A stretch of DNA of 64,000 bases, taken from contig NZ_UWYY01000008.1 in the NCBI RefSeq assembly GCF_900608595.1, positions 62,001 through 126,000 of the forward strand, in the 5' to 3' direction. Position numbers and translations under genes: made by a program. This document shows positions 1 to 8,225 of the stretch, piece by piece. The number at the start of each line of letters is the position of its first letter. Position 1 is the stretch's first letter. Under the pieces are notes generated by a model. It was not told where the DNA came from, did no database searches, and saw only the letters and a program-made list of their open reading frames with translations. Source of the DNA: Promicromonospora panici (lineage in GTDB: Bacteria > Actinomycetota > Actinomycetes > Actinomycetales > Cellulomonadaceae).

Positions 1-647
1 CCGTACAGGAGATGCCCGAGCGAGGCCGCCGCGACGAGCGGCACGGCCTGGACCAGGTCGGTGCCGACGAGCTGGGACGCCTTGAGTGCTGGGTAGAGCA
101 GCAGGAGCACCACGATGATGATCGAGCCGGCGCCGACCGACGTCATGCCGACCAGGAGCCCGGCCACGGCGCCGAGGATCGCGGTGGGGACGGGGCGCAC
201 CACCAGCTCCCGCGGGGCGGACGGCGCGGTGGGGCCCTCGCCGAGCGCTGAGCGGTCCCGCATCATCTGCAGCACGGCGCGGACCACGAGGCCGCCGGAC
301 GCGATGAGGAGCGCGACCCCGAGCACCATCTTGAGCGCGGCGTCGAGGGAGTCGCCGAACGGCAGCCACTGGATGAGCAGGGCGCCGGAGAACGCGGCGG
401 GCACCGAGCCCACGCAGAGCCACAGGACGAGCTTGAGGTTGACGGTCTTGCGCCGCAGGTGCACGAAGGCGCCGGCGGGTTTCATGAACAGGCTCGCGAC
501 GACGTCGCTGGAGACCGCCACCAGCGGGTCCACCCGGAAGACGAAGATCAGCATGGGGGTCATGAGCGCACCGCCGCCCATGCCGGTGAGCCCCACGATG
601 AAGCCGACGACGAGGCCGCCGGCGATCAGTGCCGGATCGATGCTCAC
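1..647 (-). CDS. TauE/SafE family sulfite exporter (3' end outside window)
   Basis: Membrane transporter of the TauE/SafE family, expected to export sulfite or other organosulfur anions across the cytoplasmic membrane. Translating the minus strand from GTG at 647 gives about 215 residues without a stop before the window edge. The N-terminus is a glycine-rich hydrophobic helix with the motif GLTGMGGGALMTP, and a second copy of the repeat (VGMTSVGAGSIII) comes after a polar central loop; this internal duplication is typical of the family. A purine-rich stretch (AGGGGG) precedes the GTG. It is divergent from cysQ-cysD-cysN, which supports a role in sulfur metabolism: removing sulfite made during sulfate reduction is the likely job, but the substrate is inferred from context. 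Confidence 0.85.
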   Translation of the reverse strand, partial: MSIDPALIAGGLVVGFIVGLTGMGGGALMTPMLIFVFRVDPLVAVSSDVVASLFMKPAGAFVHLRRKTVNLKLVLWLCVGSVPAAFSGALLIQWLPFGDSLDAALKMVLGVALLIASGGLVVRAVLQMMRDRSALGEGPTAPSAPRELVVRPVPTAILGAVAGLLVGMTSVGAGSIIIVVLLLLYPALKASQLVGTDLVQAVPLVAAASLGHLLY

Positions 648-897
648 GGGCGCGCCCCCTGCCTGCCTCCACCGCCGCTAATCCCGATAATTCCGGTCGG
701 TTTTATAGTCATAGGTGTTCCTGGATTGATGATCAGCATGGATCTGGTCCCCTGGCAGTGGATCGCATTGACGAATGGTAGCCTCGGCGCATTCGCCGGA
801 GTTCACCCGGCTGCGGCCTGGGACGAGACGCACCCCCCACCCGAGGCCAGGGCGCCGGGCACTGAACGACCTGAAGATTCCGCAGACCTGGAGACCG
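648..897. promoter_or_regulatory. Divergent intergenic region between TauE/SafE gene and cysQ
   Basis: About 250 bases without a convincing gene. The stretch near 675-735 is clearly less GC-rich than its surroundings and contains TATAGT at 704-709, a reasonable -10 box for the plus strand, and TATAAA on the opposite strand. Promoters for both the exporter and the sulfate-activation operon should lie here. I could not identify a regulator site or a known riboswitch fold with confidence. Confidence 0.4.
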
Positions 898-1779
898 ATG
901 AACGCGCCCTCCCGCACCCTTCCTCAGGCGTCGCTCGACGACGACGCCCTCGCCCACGCACTCGCCTCGGGGGCGGCGGAGGTGCTCGTGGCGCTTCGCG
1001 CCGACGTCGATGCGGCGGGCGGGTCCTTCGTCGCCAAGGAGCTCAAGGACGCCGGGGACGCCGCCGCCCAGGCCTGGCTCGCGGCCGCACTGGCCGCCGC
1101 CCGGCCCGCCGACGCCATCCTCTCCGAGGAGGCCAAGGACGATGCGTCCCGCACCGGTGCAGATCGTGTGTGGATCATCGACCCGCTCGACGGCACCCGT
1201 GAGTTCGCCGAGCGGCACGCCGACGGACCCCTTGCGGGGCAGTGGCGGGACGACTTCGCCGTCCACATCGCGCTCTGGGAGCGTGGCGTCGGGCTGACCG
1301 TCGGAGCCGTCGCCCTGCCGGCCCGTGCGCAGGTCCTGACCACCGCGGACGGCGTCGTGCGGGACGACGACACTGCCGCCGTGCTGGCCGGGAACCGGCC
1401 GCTGCGGATCGCGGCGAGCCGCAGCCGTCCACCGGAGTTCGTGGCCGCGCTGGCAGAGCGCGACGACGTGGAGCTCGTGCCGATGGGCTCCGCGGGTGTC
1501 AAGATGCTCGCGGTCGCCGACGGTACAGTGGACGCTTACGTCCACGGGGGTGGGCAGTACGAGTGGGACTCTGCGGCCCCTGTCGCCGTTGCCCGGTCCC
1601 GGGGGCTCGTCTGCACCCGCCTCGACGGATCCGAGCTCGAGTACAACCGGGAGAGCCCCTGGCTCCCTGACCTGTTCGTATGCCCCCCGGCACTGGCTCC
1701 GCGCCTGCGTGAGCTGCTCGACACCGTTGGTGTCGCGTCCGTGGTCGGGGCAGATAGCAAGGAAGGTGCCCAGTCGTGA
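898..1779 (+). CDS. cysQ: 3'(2'),5'-bisphosphate nucleotidase, CysQ-like inositol monophosphatase family
   Basis: Cytoplasmic Mg-dependent phosphatase expected to hydrolyse 3'-phosphoadenosine 5'-phosphate (or PAPS) to AMP (or APS), controlling the pool of sulfur-assimilation intermediates. The family metal-binding motifs are present: ILSEEAKDD near the middle of the N-terminal half, then WIIDPLDGTREF, and a C-terminal YEWDSAAPVAVARSRG block matching the second metal/substrate motif. The ATG at 898 was chosen because GGAG lies at 890-893 and the conserved part begins soon after; an in-frame start at 775 would add an unconserved arginine/proline-rich stretch. It heads an operon: its TGA overlaps the GTG of cysD by 4 nt, implying translational coupling. 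Confidence 0.85.
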   Translation: MNAPSRTLPQASLDDDALAHALASGAAEVLVALRADVDAAGGSFVAKELKDAGDAAAQAWLAAALAAARPADAILSEEAKDDASRTGADRVWIIDPLDGTREFAERHADGPLAGQWRDDFAVHIALWERGVGLTVGAVALPARAQVLTTADGVVRDDDTAAVLAGNRPLRIAASRSRPPEFVAALAERDDVELVPMGSAGVKMLAVADGTVDAYVHGGGQYEWDSAAPVAVARSRGLVCTRLDGSELEYNRESPWLPDLFVCPPALAPRLRELLDTVGVASVVGADSKEGAQS

Positions 1780-2678
1780 AGAGTCACGTTCTGAGCCAGC
1801 TGCGCAGCCTGGAAGCCGAGAGCATCCACATCATGCGTGAGGTGGTCGCCGAGATGCAGCGGCCGTGCCTGCTGTTCTCCGGCGGCAAGGACTCCATCGT
1901 CATGCTGCACCTCGCGGTCAAGGCGTTCGCGCCGGCGCGGGTGCCGTTCCCGATCATGCACGTCGACACCGGCCTGAACTTCCAGACCGTGCTCGACTGC
2001 CGGGACCGGTGGGTGGAGCGCACAGGTGTGCAGCTGGTCGTGGCCTCCGTCCCGGAGGCGATCGACCGCGGACTGGTGCAGGAGGAGCCCAACGGCTCCC
2101 GCAACCGGATCCAGACGCCGGTGCTGCTGGAGGCCGCCGAGAAGCACGGCTTCGACGCCCTGTTCGGCGGTGGCCGCCGCGACGAGGAGAAGGCCCGCGC
2201 CAAGGAGCGCGTGTTCTCCTTCCGCGACGACTTCGGCCAGTGGGACCCCAAGAACCAGCGTCCGGAGATCTGGAACCTGTACAACGGCCGCGTCCACCAG
2301 GGCGAGTCGATCCGGGTGTTCCCGCTGTCCAACTGGACCGAGCTGGACATCTGGGCGTACATCGAGGCCGAGAACATCGACCTGCCCGACCTCTACCTCG
2401 CCAAGGAGCGCGAGGTCGTCGAGCGCAACGGCATGCTCTACGAGGTCAACGGCTTCACCCCGCTCAAGGACGGCGAGACCGCGCAGGTCCGGTCCACGCG
2501 CTACCGCACCGTCGGCGACGCGAACCTCACCGCATGCGTCGAGTCCGCGGCGACCACGCTCCACGACGTCGTCGAGGAGGTGGCGGCCGTCCGGCTGACC
2601 GAGCGCGGCGCCACCCGCGGCGACGACAAGGTGAGCGAGGCCGCCATGGAGGACCGCAAGAAGGAAGGCTACTTCTGA
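1776..2678 (+). CDS. cysD: Sulfate adenylyltransferase subunit 2 (CysD)
   Basis: Small subunit of heterodimeric ATP sulfurylase, which makes adenosine 5'-phosphosulfate from ATP and sulfate. The 300-residue protein is full length for the family. The PP-loop SGGKDSIVMLHL is present near residues 33-44, followed by the conserved MHVDTGLNF, the GGGRRDEEKARAKER segment and FPLSNWTELDIW, all typical of CysD. The C-terminus ends with EDRKKEGYF, the usual CysD tail. Translation starts at a GTG overlapping the cysQ stop, and its own TGA overlaps the ATG of cysN, so cysQ-cysD-cysN is a tightly coupled operon. No APS reductase or sulfite reductase genes are seen in the window. Confidence 0.96.
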   Translation: MKSHVLSQLRSLEAESIHIMREVVAEMQRPCLLFSGGKDSIVMLHLAVKAFAPARVPFPIMHVDTGLNFQTVLDCRDRWVERTGVQLVVASVPEAIDRGLVQEEPNGSRNRIQTPVLLEAAEKHGFDALFGGGRRDEEKARAKERVFSFRDDFGQWDPKNQRPEIWNLYNGRVHQGESIRVFPLSNWTELDIWAYIEAENIDLPDLYLAKEREVVERNGMLYEVNGFTPLKDGETAQVRSTRYRTVGDANLTACVESAATTLHDVVEEVAAVRLTERGATRGDDKVSEAAMEDRKKEGYF

Positions 2679-3997
2679 TGACGACGACTCTTCCCGAGGC
2701 CGGCGTGCCCTCGGAGCCGCACGAGATCGTCAGCGGCGACCTCCTGCGGTTCGCGACGGCCGGCTCGGTCGACGACGGCAAGTCCACCCTGATCGGGCGC
2801 CTGCTGTTCGACAGCAAGTCGATCTTCGCCGACCAGCTCGAGTCCGTGGAGCAGGTCAGCAAGGACCGCGGCAACGACTACGCGGACCTGTCGCTCCTGA
2901 CCGACGGCCTGCGCGCCGAGCGCGAGCAGGGCATCACCATCGACGTCGCGTACCGCTACTTCGCGACGCCGAAGCGCAAGTTCATCATCGCGGACACGCC
3001 TGGCCACACGCAGTACACGCGGAACATGGTCACGGGCGCCTCGACGGCCGACGTGGCGCTGATCCTCGTGGACGCGCGCAAGGGCGTCGTCGAGCAGTCG
3101 CGCCGGCACACGTTCCTGGCCACCCTGCTGGGCGTGCCGCACGTGGTGGTCTGCGTGAACAAGATGGACCTGGTGGACTATGACGAGCAGGTCTTCGAGA
3201 GGATCCGCGCGGAGTTCACCGAGTTCGCCTCCCGCCTGCGCGTGCCCGACCTGACGTTCATCCCGGTGTCCGCCCTGGAGGGCGACAACGTGGTGACGCG
3301 CTCGGAGAACATGCAGTGGTTCGACGGCTCGCCGCTGCTCAGCCACCTCGAGCGCCTGCACGTCGCCTCCGACCGCAACCTGGTCGACGTGCGGTTCCCG
3401 GTGCAGTACGTGATCCGGCCGCAGCAGAACGACGCGCGCGACTACCGCGGCTACGCGGGCACCGTCGCGTCCGGCGTCATGAAGCCGGGCGACAAGGTGC
3501 TGGCCCTCCCTGCCGGCCTCGAGACCACCATCGAGTCGATCGACACGGCGGACGGCCCTGTCGACGAGGCGTACCCGCCCATGTCCGTGACGGTGCGCCT
3601 GGCGGACGAGATCGACATCTCGCGCGGCGACATGATCTGCCGTCCGAACAACGTGCCGACGGTGACGCAGGACATCGACGCCCAGATCTGCTGGATGGAC
3701 GAGTCGGCGTCGCTGGTGCAGGGCAAGAAGTACGCGATCAAGCACACCACCCGGTGGGCGCGGGCGATGGTCAAGAACATCAACTACCGCGTCGACGTCA
3801 ACACGCTGCACCGCGACGAGGACGCCACCGAGATCAAGCTGAACGAGATGGCCCGGATCCGCCTGCGCGTGACCCAGCCGCTCTTCGTGGACGCCTACCA
3901 GGCGAACCGGCAGACCGGCGCCTTCATCCTCGTGGACGAGGCGACCAACAAGACCGTCGCGGCGGGCATGATCGGCGGGCCGGCGCACCAGTACTGA
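2678..3997 (+). CDS. cysN: Sulfate adenylyltransferase subunit 1 (CysN, GTPase)
   Basis: Large, EF-Tu-like GTPase subunit of ATP sulfurylase; GTP hydrolysis drives sulfate adenylylation by CysD. The 439-residue protein shows the G motifs in order: GSVDDGKST (P-loop, about residues 28-36), ERGITI-like EREQGITID, DTPGH and NKMD, followed by EF-Tu-like beta-barrel domains. The length shows that there is no C-terminal APS kinase fusion of the NodQ/CysNC type, so PAPS synthesis, if any, would need a separate CysC. The start is the ATG at 2678 overlapping the cysD TGA (ATGA); a much longer open frame beginning at 1865 is out of frame with cysD and not real. A strong terminator follows. Confidence 0.96.
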   Translation: MTTTLPEAGVPSEPHEIVSGDLLRFATAGSVDDGKSTLIGRLLFDSKSIFADQLESVEQVSKDRGNDYADLSLLTDGLRAEREQGITIDVAYRYFATPKRKFIIADTPGHTQYTRNMVTGASTADVALILVDARKGVVEQSRRHTFLATLLGVPHVVVCVNKMDLVDYDEQVFERIRAEFTEFASRLRVPDLTFIPVSALEGDNVVTRSENMQWFDGSPLLSHLERLHVASDRNLVDVRFPVQYVIRPQQNDARDYRGYAGTVASGVMKPGDKVLALPAGLETTIESIDTADGPVDEAYPPMSVTVRLADEIDISRGDMICRPNNVPTVTQDIDAQICWMDESASLVQGKKYAIKHTTRWARAMVKNINYRVDVNTLHRDEDATEIKLNEMARIRLRVTQPLFVDAYQANRQTGAFILVDEATNKTVAAGMIGGPAHQY

Positions 3998-4067
3998 ACC
4001 ACCGTCTCGAACGTGTCCGGACTGTGACCGGTGGAGCCACCGAGTCCCTGATACGCTCCGCAACGCC

Positions 4068-4099
4068 GGAGGGCCGCCGACCCACGTCGGCGGCCCTCC
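4068..4099 (+). terminator. Hairpin terminator after the cysQDN operon
   Basis: A perfect 14-bp GC-rich stem (left arm 4068-4081, right arm 4086-4099) with a 4-nt loop CCAC, 70 nt after the cysN stop. There is no long T tract, which is common for actinobacterial intrinsic terminators. It separates the sulfur operon from the acyltransferase gene that begins at 4192 on the same strand. Confidence 0.75.
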
Positions 4100-4191
4100 C
4101 ATGTTGCAGAAAACGCGCCTGGCCTGGGTAGTCGTCCCGAGTGATCCGGAGACGCGCGGCCAGGCCCGCACGCAGACCCGGAGGTTGGCCA

Positions 4192-6390
4192 GTGACCGTC
4201 GTCTCGAGTTCGCTGCCGCCCACATTCGGGCCCGCGGATCCGGGAATCGCCACCGGCGGGCCGTCGCTGCCGGACGGCGTCTCGCCGCCTGAGCGCAGCG
4301 CCACCGGGCGCCGTCCGACCGCCGTGCACATCCCCGAGCTGCACGGCCTGCGCGGGCTGGCGCTCGCTCTCGTCGTCGCGTTCCACCTGTTCGGCAACGG
4401 CCGGGTGTCCGGCGGCGTCGACGTCTTCCTGGTCCTGTCGGGGTTCCTGGCGACGGGCTCTTTGCTGCGCCGCGCCGAGCGGCGCGAGCTGCGCCTGGGG
4501 GAGCACTACGGGCGGACGTTCTCCCGGCTCGTCCCCCCTGCCCTCCTGGTGCTCGTCGCGACGGCCGCCCTGGCCTGGTGGATCATGCCGCGTGGCATGT
4601 GGGTGCAGACGGGCCGCGAGATCCTCGCGTCGGCGCTGTACTACGTGAACTGGGAGATGATCTCGGGCCAGCTCGCCTACGGCGCGGCCGGACCGCAGAC
4701 CAGCCCCCTGCAGCACTTCTGGTCGATGTCCGTGCAGGGGCAGTTCTTCCTGGTCTGGCCGGTAGTGGTGCTGGTTGTGGTCGCGCTGGCGCGCCGGCTG
4801 TGGATCAGCGCCCGCGACGTGCTGCTCGTGGTGGTCATCGGCACGACGGCGGCGTCGTTCGTGTACGCCCTGAACCTGCACGCCCTGGATCAGCCGGTCG
4901 CGTATTTCCACTCCTGGGCCCGGTTCTGGGAGCTGGGCGTCGGCGGGTTCCTCGCCCTGGCTCTGCCGTGGCTCCGGTTCCCGGGCTTCCTGCGTCCCCT
5001 GCTGGGGTGGGCGGGGCTCGGGCTGGTCGTGTCCAGCGGGTTCGTGCTCGACGGCGGTGCGCTGTTCCCAGGGCCCTGGGCCCTGTGGCCCGTGGCGGGC
5101 GCCCTGCTCGTGCTGCTGGGCTCGGGCGGGAGCGCCGGCTGGGGCCCGCGCGGCCTGCTGCAGCTGGCGCCGCTGCGCTTCGTCGCCGACATCTCCTACG
5201 CGCTGTACCTGTGGCACTGGCCGCTGCTCATCGCGTACCTGCACTACACGGGCCAGGACCGGGTGGACTGGGTCGGCGCCGCACTCATCCTGACGACGTC
5301 CGTCGTGCTGTCCTGGCTCACCACCAAGCTCGTGGCGGACCCCGCGCAGCGGTTCCGGGAGGCGTTCGGCGGTGTACGGGCGCTGGTGGCCGCCGCTGCC
5401 TGCGCCTCGCTGGTGGCGGGCGGCACGGTGGCTGCCGTGACCGAGCTCGAACGGCAGGACGCCCAGCTGCTCGCGGCCGCCGAGGCCGCGGCGGAGGCGG
5501 CAGGGCCGTCCCAGTACCCGGGAGCACTCGCCCTGAGCCCTGCGTACGGCGACCCGGTTCCGGGCGACCTCGCGATCCAGCCCGCGCCCGCGGTGGCCGC
5601 GCAGGACCTGCCCGACGTCGACGCCCAGGACTGCATCCAGGACAACGTGGTCACCCCCGGGTCGGACGCGGCCCGGAGCTGCGTCCTGACCGACGGGCCG
5701 GATCCGGACCACACGGTGGTGATGGTGGGCGACTCGCACATCATCCAGTGGGCGCCCGCCATGGCCGAGGTCGGGCGGCAGGAGAACTGGCGGGTGCAGC
5801 TCATGGCGCGTCGCGGCTGCCGCCTGGCCGCGCCGGTGGGACAGCTCGGCCCGGCGAGCAACACCGACAAGTGCTGGTCGTGGCGGATCAACGCCCTGGC
5901 CGCGCTCGAGCAGCTGCGGCCCGACGCGGTGCTGGTGGTCGGGAGCCGGACCTCGGCCAACGCCCCGGGCGACACGGTGATCCCGGCGGAGGCGCGCGCG
6001 TGGCGCCGGCTGGCCGCAACGGGAATCCGGGTGGTGACGATCAGGGACAACCCGCGCTTCGCGTTCGACGTCCCGGCGTGCGTGGAGAGCCACCCGGACG
6101 GCGTCGGCTGCGCGCGGCCCCGGACGGACGTCTACTCGCCAGTGAACCCGGTCGAGACCGCGCAGGGAGTACCGCAGACGGCGGTACACGTCGACCTCAC
6201 CCGGTTCATCTGCGGGGTACGGCTGTGCGAGGGCGCGGCAGGGAACGTGCTGATCTACCGCGACGACAACCACCTGACCGCCACCTACGCGGCGACTCTG
6301 ACGCGCCCGCTGCACAACTCGCTGCGGATGAGGGCGCCCTGGCTGTTCGTCGACCCGATGGACACCCCGCCGGTCCGCACCCGCTTCTGA
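4192..6390 (+). CDS. Membrane acyltransferase-3 with C-terminal SGNH domain
   Basis: OafA/YrhL-type envelope O-acyltransferase, expected to carry acyl (usually acetyl) groups across the membrane and place them on a surface glycan. The N-terminal half is the multi-helix acyltransferase-3 domain, with HGLRGLALALVVAFHLFG and the signature region LQHFWSMSVQGQFFLVWPV. The extracytoplasmic C-terminal SGNH domain has block I VGDSH (Ser about 515) and the late Asp/His block YRDDNHLT (His about 694). GTG at 4192 is preferred because GGAGG lies at 4180-4184 with a 7-nt spacer; an in-frame GTG at 4141 has no such site. It is a close relative of the protein at 12682-14871. The glycan acceptor is unknown. 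Confidence 0.88.
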   Translation: MTVVSSSLPPTFGPADPGIATGGPSLPDGVSPPERSATGRRPTAVHIPELHGLRGLALALVVAFHLFGNGRVSGGVDVFLVLSGFLATGSLLRRAERRELRLGEHYGRTFSRLVPPALLVLVATAALAWWIMPRGMWVQTGREILASALYYVNWEMISGQLAYGAAGPQTSPLQHFWSMSVQGQFFLVWPVVVLVVVALARRLWISARDVLLVVVIGTTAASFVYALNLHALDQPVAYFHSWARFWELGVGGFLALALPWLRFPGFLRPLLGWAGLGLVVSSGFVLDGGALFPGPWALWPVAGALLVLLGSGGSAGWGPRGLLQLAPLRFVADISYALYLWHWPLLIAYLHYTGQDRVDWVGAALILTTSVVLSWLTTKLVADPAQRFREAFGGVRALVAAAACASLVAGGTVAAVTELERQDAQLLAAAEAAAEAAGPSQYPGALALSPAYGDPVPGDLAIQPAPAVAAQDLPDVDAQDCIQDNVVTPGSDAARSCVLTDGPDPDHTVVMVGDSHIIQWAPAMAEVGRQENWRVQLMARRGCRLAAPVGQLGPASNTDKCWSWRINALAALEQLRPDAVLVVGSRTSANAPGDTVIPAEARAWRRLAATGIRVVTIRDNPRFAFDVPACVESHPDGVGCARPRTDVYSPVNPVETAQGVPQTAVHVDLTRFICGVRLCEGAAGNVLIYRDDNHLTATYAATLTRPLHNSLRMRAPWLFVDPMDTPPVRTRF

Positions 6391-6529
6391 CCCCACCCCG
6401 CCGAGGTAGAACCCTGGCGAGGTAGAACTCTGGCGAGGTAGAACCGCGGCACCGCTGCGGTTCTACCTCGCCCCAGTCCTACCTCGCCCCAGTCCTACCT
6501 CGCCAGGGTTCTACCTCGGCGGGGTGGGG
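6391..6529. repeat. Composite inverted repeat of 16-nt units filling a convergent gap
   Basis: Starts on the base after the acyltransferase stop and ends 6 bases before the subtilisin stop. Three tandem 16-nt units lie at 6402-6449 in plus orientation (first is CGAGGTAGAACCCTGG), then a 5-nt spacer, then four units at 6455-6518 in the opposite orientation. Outer arms 6391-6425 and 6495-6529 are a perfect 35-bp inverted repeat, and a second perfect 16-bp stem pairs 6432-6447 with 6457-6472. It must fold into a very stable hairpin on either strand and probably acts as a bidirectional terminator. No coding potential was recognised. Confidence 0.85.
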
Positions 6530-6535
6530 TGGTGG

Positions 6536-8035
6536 TCAGGGGGTTACCGCGTCCAGGGCGTCGGCTATGCCGTCGCCGTAGAAGCTGTTCTCCGCCGGAT
6601 CGCCCAAGCAGGCCGGTCCGGCCGTCGTGGTGGTGCACTCGTGGTCGTCGGCCTGGGCGCGGACCGCCGCCTCCAGCTGCGCCGGGCTCCAGCGCGGGTG
6701 CGCCGACTTCATGAGCGCCAGCACGCCAGCAACGTGCGGGGACGCCATCGAGGTGCCGCTCTTGAGGTCCCAGGTGCCGTCGAGCTCCGTCGACAGGATC
6801 GCGCTGCCAGGGGCGGACACGTCGATCTTGCCGAGGCCGCGGTTCGAGAACGAGCTCAGGTTGGTTGCCTGGGTCAGCGACGAGACCGTCACGACGCCGT
6901 CCAGCTCAGCGGGGATGTCCTCGCAGCCGGAGTTGATGACCCGCTGCACCGCCGTCGAGTCGTTCGGGCTGGACGCGTCGGTGGTGTTGTTGGCCAGGTC
7001 CGTCGCGGCGTTGCCCGCCGCGGCGGCGTGCACCACGCCCCGCTTGGTCGAGAAGTCCACCGCGCGGCGCACGGCCTCCTTCGCGGCGAGCTGGTCGGGC
7101 TGGTCCTCGCACCAGTACATGAACGGGTCGATGTAGTACGAGTTGTTCGTGACGTCCATGCGGTTCATGCCCGCCCAGATGAAGCCGCAGATCGCGTACT
7201 CCGGGTAGATGAACCCGTCGTCGTTCACGACCTTGACGGAGGCCATCTTGACGCCGGGCGCCACGCCCACGATGCCCACGCCGTTCTGCGCGGCCGCGAT
7301 GGTGCCCGCGACGTGCGTGCCGTGGTCGGAGGTGGTCGGCAGCCAGCCGGTCGCCGACATGTCCGGACGGCCGCCGTCCGTGCAGTTCACGGACTGGTCG
7401 GCGTCGACCTGGCTGGCCAGGTCCGGGTGCTCGGCGTCGATCCCGGAGTCCAGCACGCCGACGACGACGTCGGACGACCCGGGGTTGATCTCGAGGGCCT
7501 GGTCAGCCTTGATCATCTCCATGTCCCACTGCGTCGCCTCGCCCGGGTCGGGCACGACGGCGGTGCCGGCCGGCTCGTCGACGGTCCAGCCGGTGGTGTC
7601 CTTCTTCGCCTGGCCCTCCACGGACTTGCTCTTCTGGGCGCCCGAGGGGCTGTCCGCGCCCGGCGTGCCCTCGGTGGGGGAGACGGTGCGGGTGGCACCG
7701 ACGGACTCGACGACGCCGGCGCGATCCGCGGTGAGCACGTCCTCGCGGAACGAGCCGTTGGCGGAGTGTGCCACGACGACGCCGATCTGCGGCCACGCCT
7801 GCACGGCGACACCGTCGGCCCGCTGGACCGCCCTGATTGCGAGGGCCGTCTCGCGGGCGCTCGTGTGCTCGGTGTTCACCACGTAGGAGAACAGGGCTCC
7901 ATCGGGGGTGACGATCGGGACCGGTGTCGACTCGGGCTCATCCGCTGCGTTCCCGGCGACGGTGCCGAGCGCGGTGAGCGCGAGCGACGTCGCGGTGGCG
8001 ACGGCGAGTGCTCGCCTGGAATGGGAGATGCGCAT
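6536..8035 (-). CDS. Secreted subtilisin-like S8 serine protease
   Basis: Secreted endopeptidase of family S8. Residues 1-31 form a Sec-type signal peptide (basic start, Ala-rich hydrophobic core). Residues about 40-120 look like an I9-type propeptide chaperone, followed by a low-complexity linker. The catalytic triad is complete: Asp196 in VGVLDSGID, His238 in DHGTHVAGT and Ser429 in SGTSMASPHVAG, with oxyanion Asn342 in AAAGNA. The start is ATG at 8035 with AGGAG 8 nt upstream. No C-terminal anchor or repeat domain is seen, so the 499-residue protein probably acts free in the medium. It is convergent with the upstream acyltransferase and divergent from the next one. Confidence 0.93.
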   Translation of the reverse strand: MRISHSRRALAVATATSLALTALGTVAGNAADEPESTPVPIVTPDGALFSYVVNTEHTSARETALAIRAVQRADGVAVQAWPQIGVVVAHSANGSFREDVLTADRAGVVESVGATRTVSPTEGTPGADSPSGAQKSKSVEGQAKKDTTGWTVDEPAGTAVVPDPGEATQWDMEMIKADQALEINPGSSDVVVGVLDSGIDAEHPDLASQVDADQSVNCTDGGRPDMSATGWLPTTSDHGTHVAGTIAAAQNGVGIVGVAPGVKMASVKVVNDDGFIYPEYAICGFIWAGMNRMDVTNNSYYIDPFMYWCEDQPDQLAAKEAVRRAVDFSTKRGVVHAAAAGNAATDLANNTTDASSPNDSTAVQRVINSGCEDIPAELDGVVTVSSLTQATNLSSFSNRGLGKIDVSAPGSAILSTELDGTWDLKSGTSMASPHVAGVLALMKSAHPRWSPAQLEAAVRAQADDHECTTTTAGPACLGDPAENSFYGDGIADALDAVTP

Positions 8036-8225
8036 GGTTCACTCTCCTGTGGGTGAAAAGCGGGCCCCCGTGCGGGGCCCGTAGGGCAACCTACGCGTCC
8101 TGACGAGGATTGCCATCGCATCTGCACATCTGAAACAAAGGCGAAACAAGAGTTTTTTCACCCCACTGTTTCTGTGGGACAGTGGGGCCCGTCCTTGCCC
8201 CCGACGATGAAGAGCCCGACGCGCC
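8036..8225. promoter_or_regulatory. Divergent control region with GAAACAA direct repeats and a hairpin
   Basis: The 190-base gap between the protease (minus) and an acyltransferase (plus) holds two GAAACAA repeats at 8132-8138 and 8143-8149, spaced 11 bp, about one helical turn. It also holds an inverted TGTTTC at 8167-8172 inside an inverted repeat CCCCACTG (8161-8168) / CAGTGGGG (8180-8187). The helically phased repeats look like an activator or repressor site. No regulator gene is adjacent, and the regulator is unknown. Confidence 0.45.

Noticed and set aside
648..897. Riboswitch upstream of the sulfate-activation genes
   Set aside because: I could not find the conserved helices of SAM or related riboswitches; only AT-rich promoter-like sequence is visible.
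1865..2677. N-terminal extension of CysN over cysD
   Set aside because: The frame continues open upstream but in cysD's shadow; CysN conservation begins at 2678 with an ATGA overlap.
6402..6518. Possible CRISPR array (regular 16-nt repeats)
   Set aside because: Units abut with no spacers, invert in the middle, and no cas gene is present.
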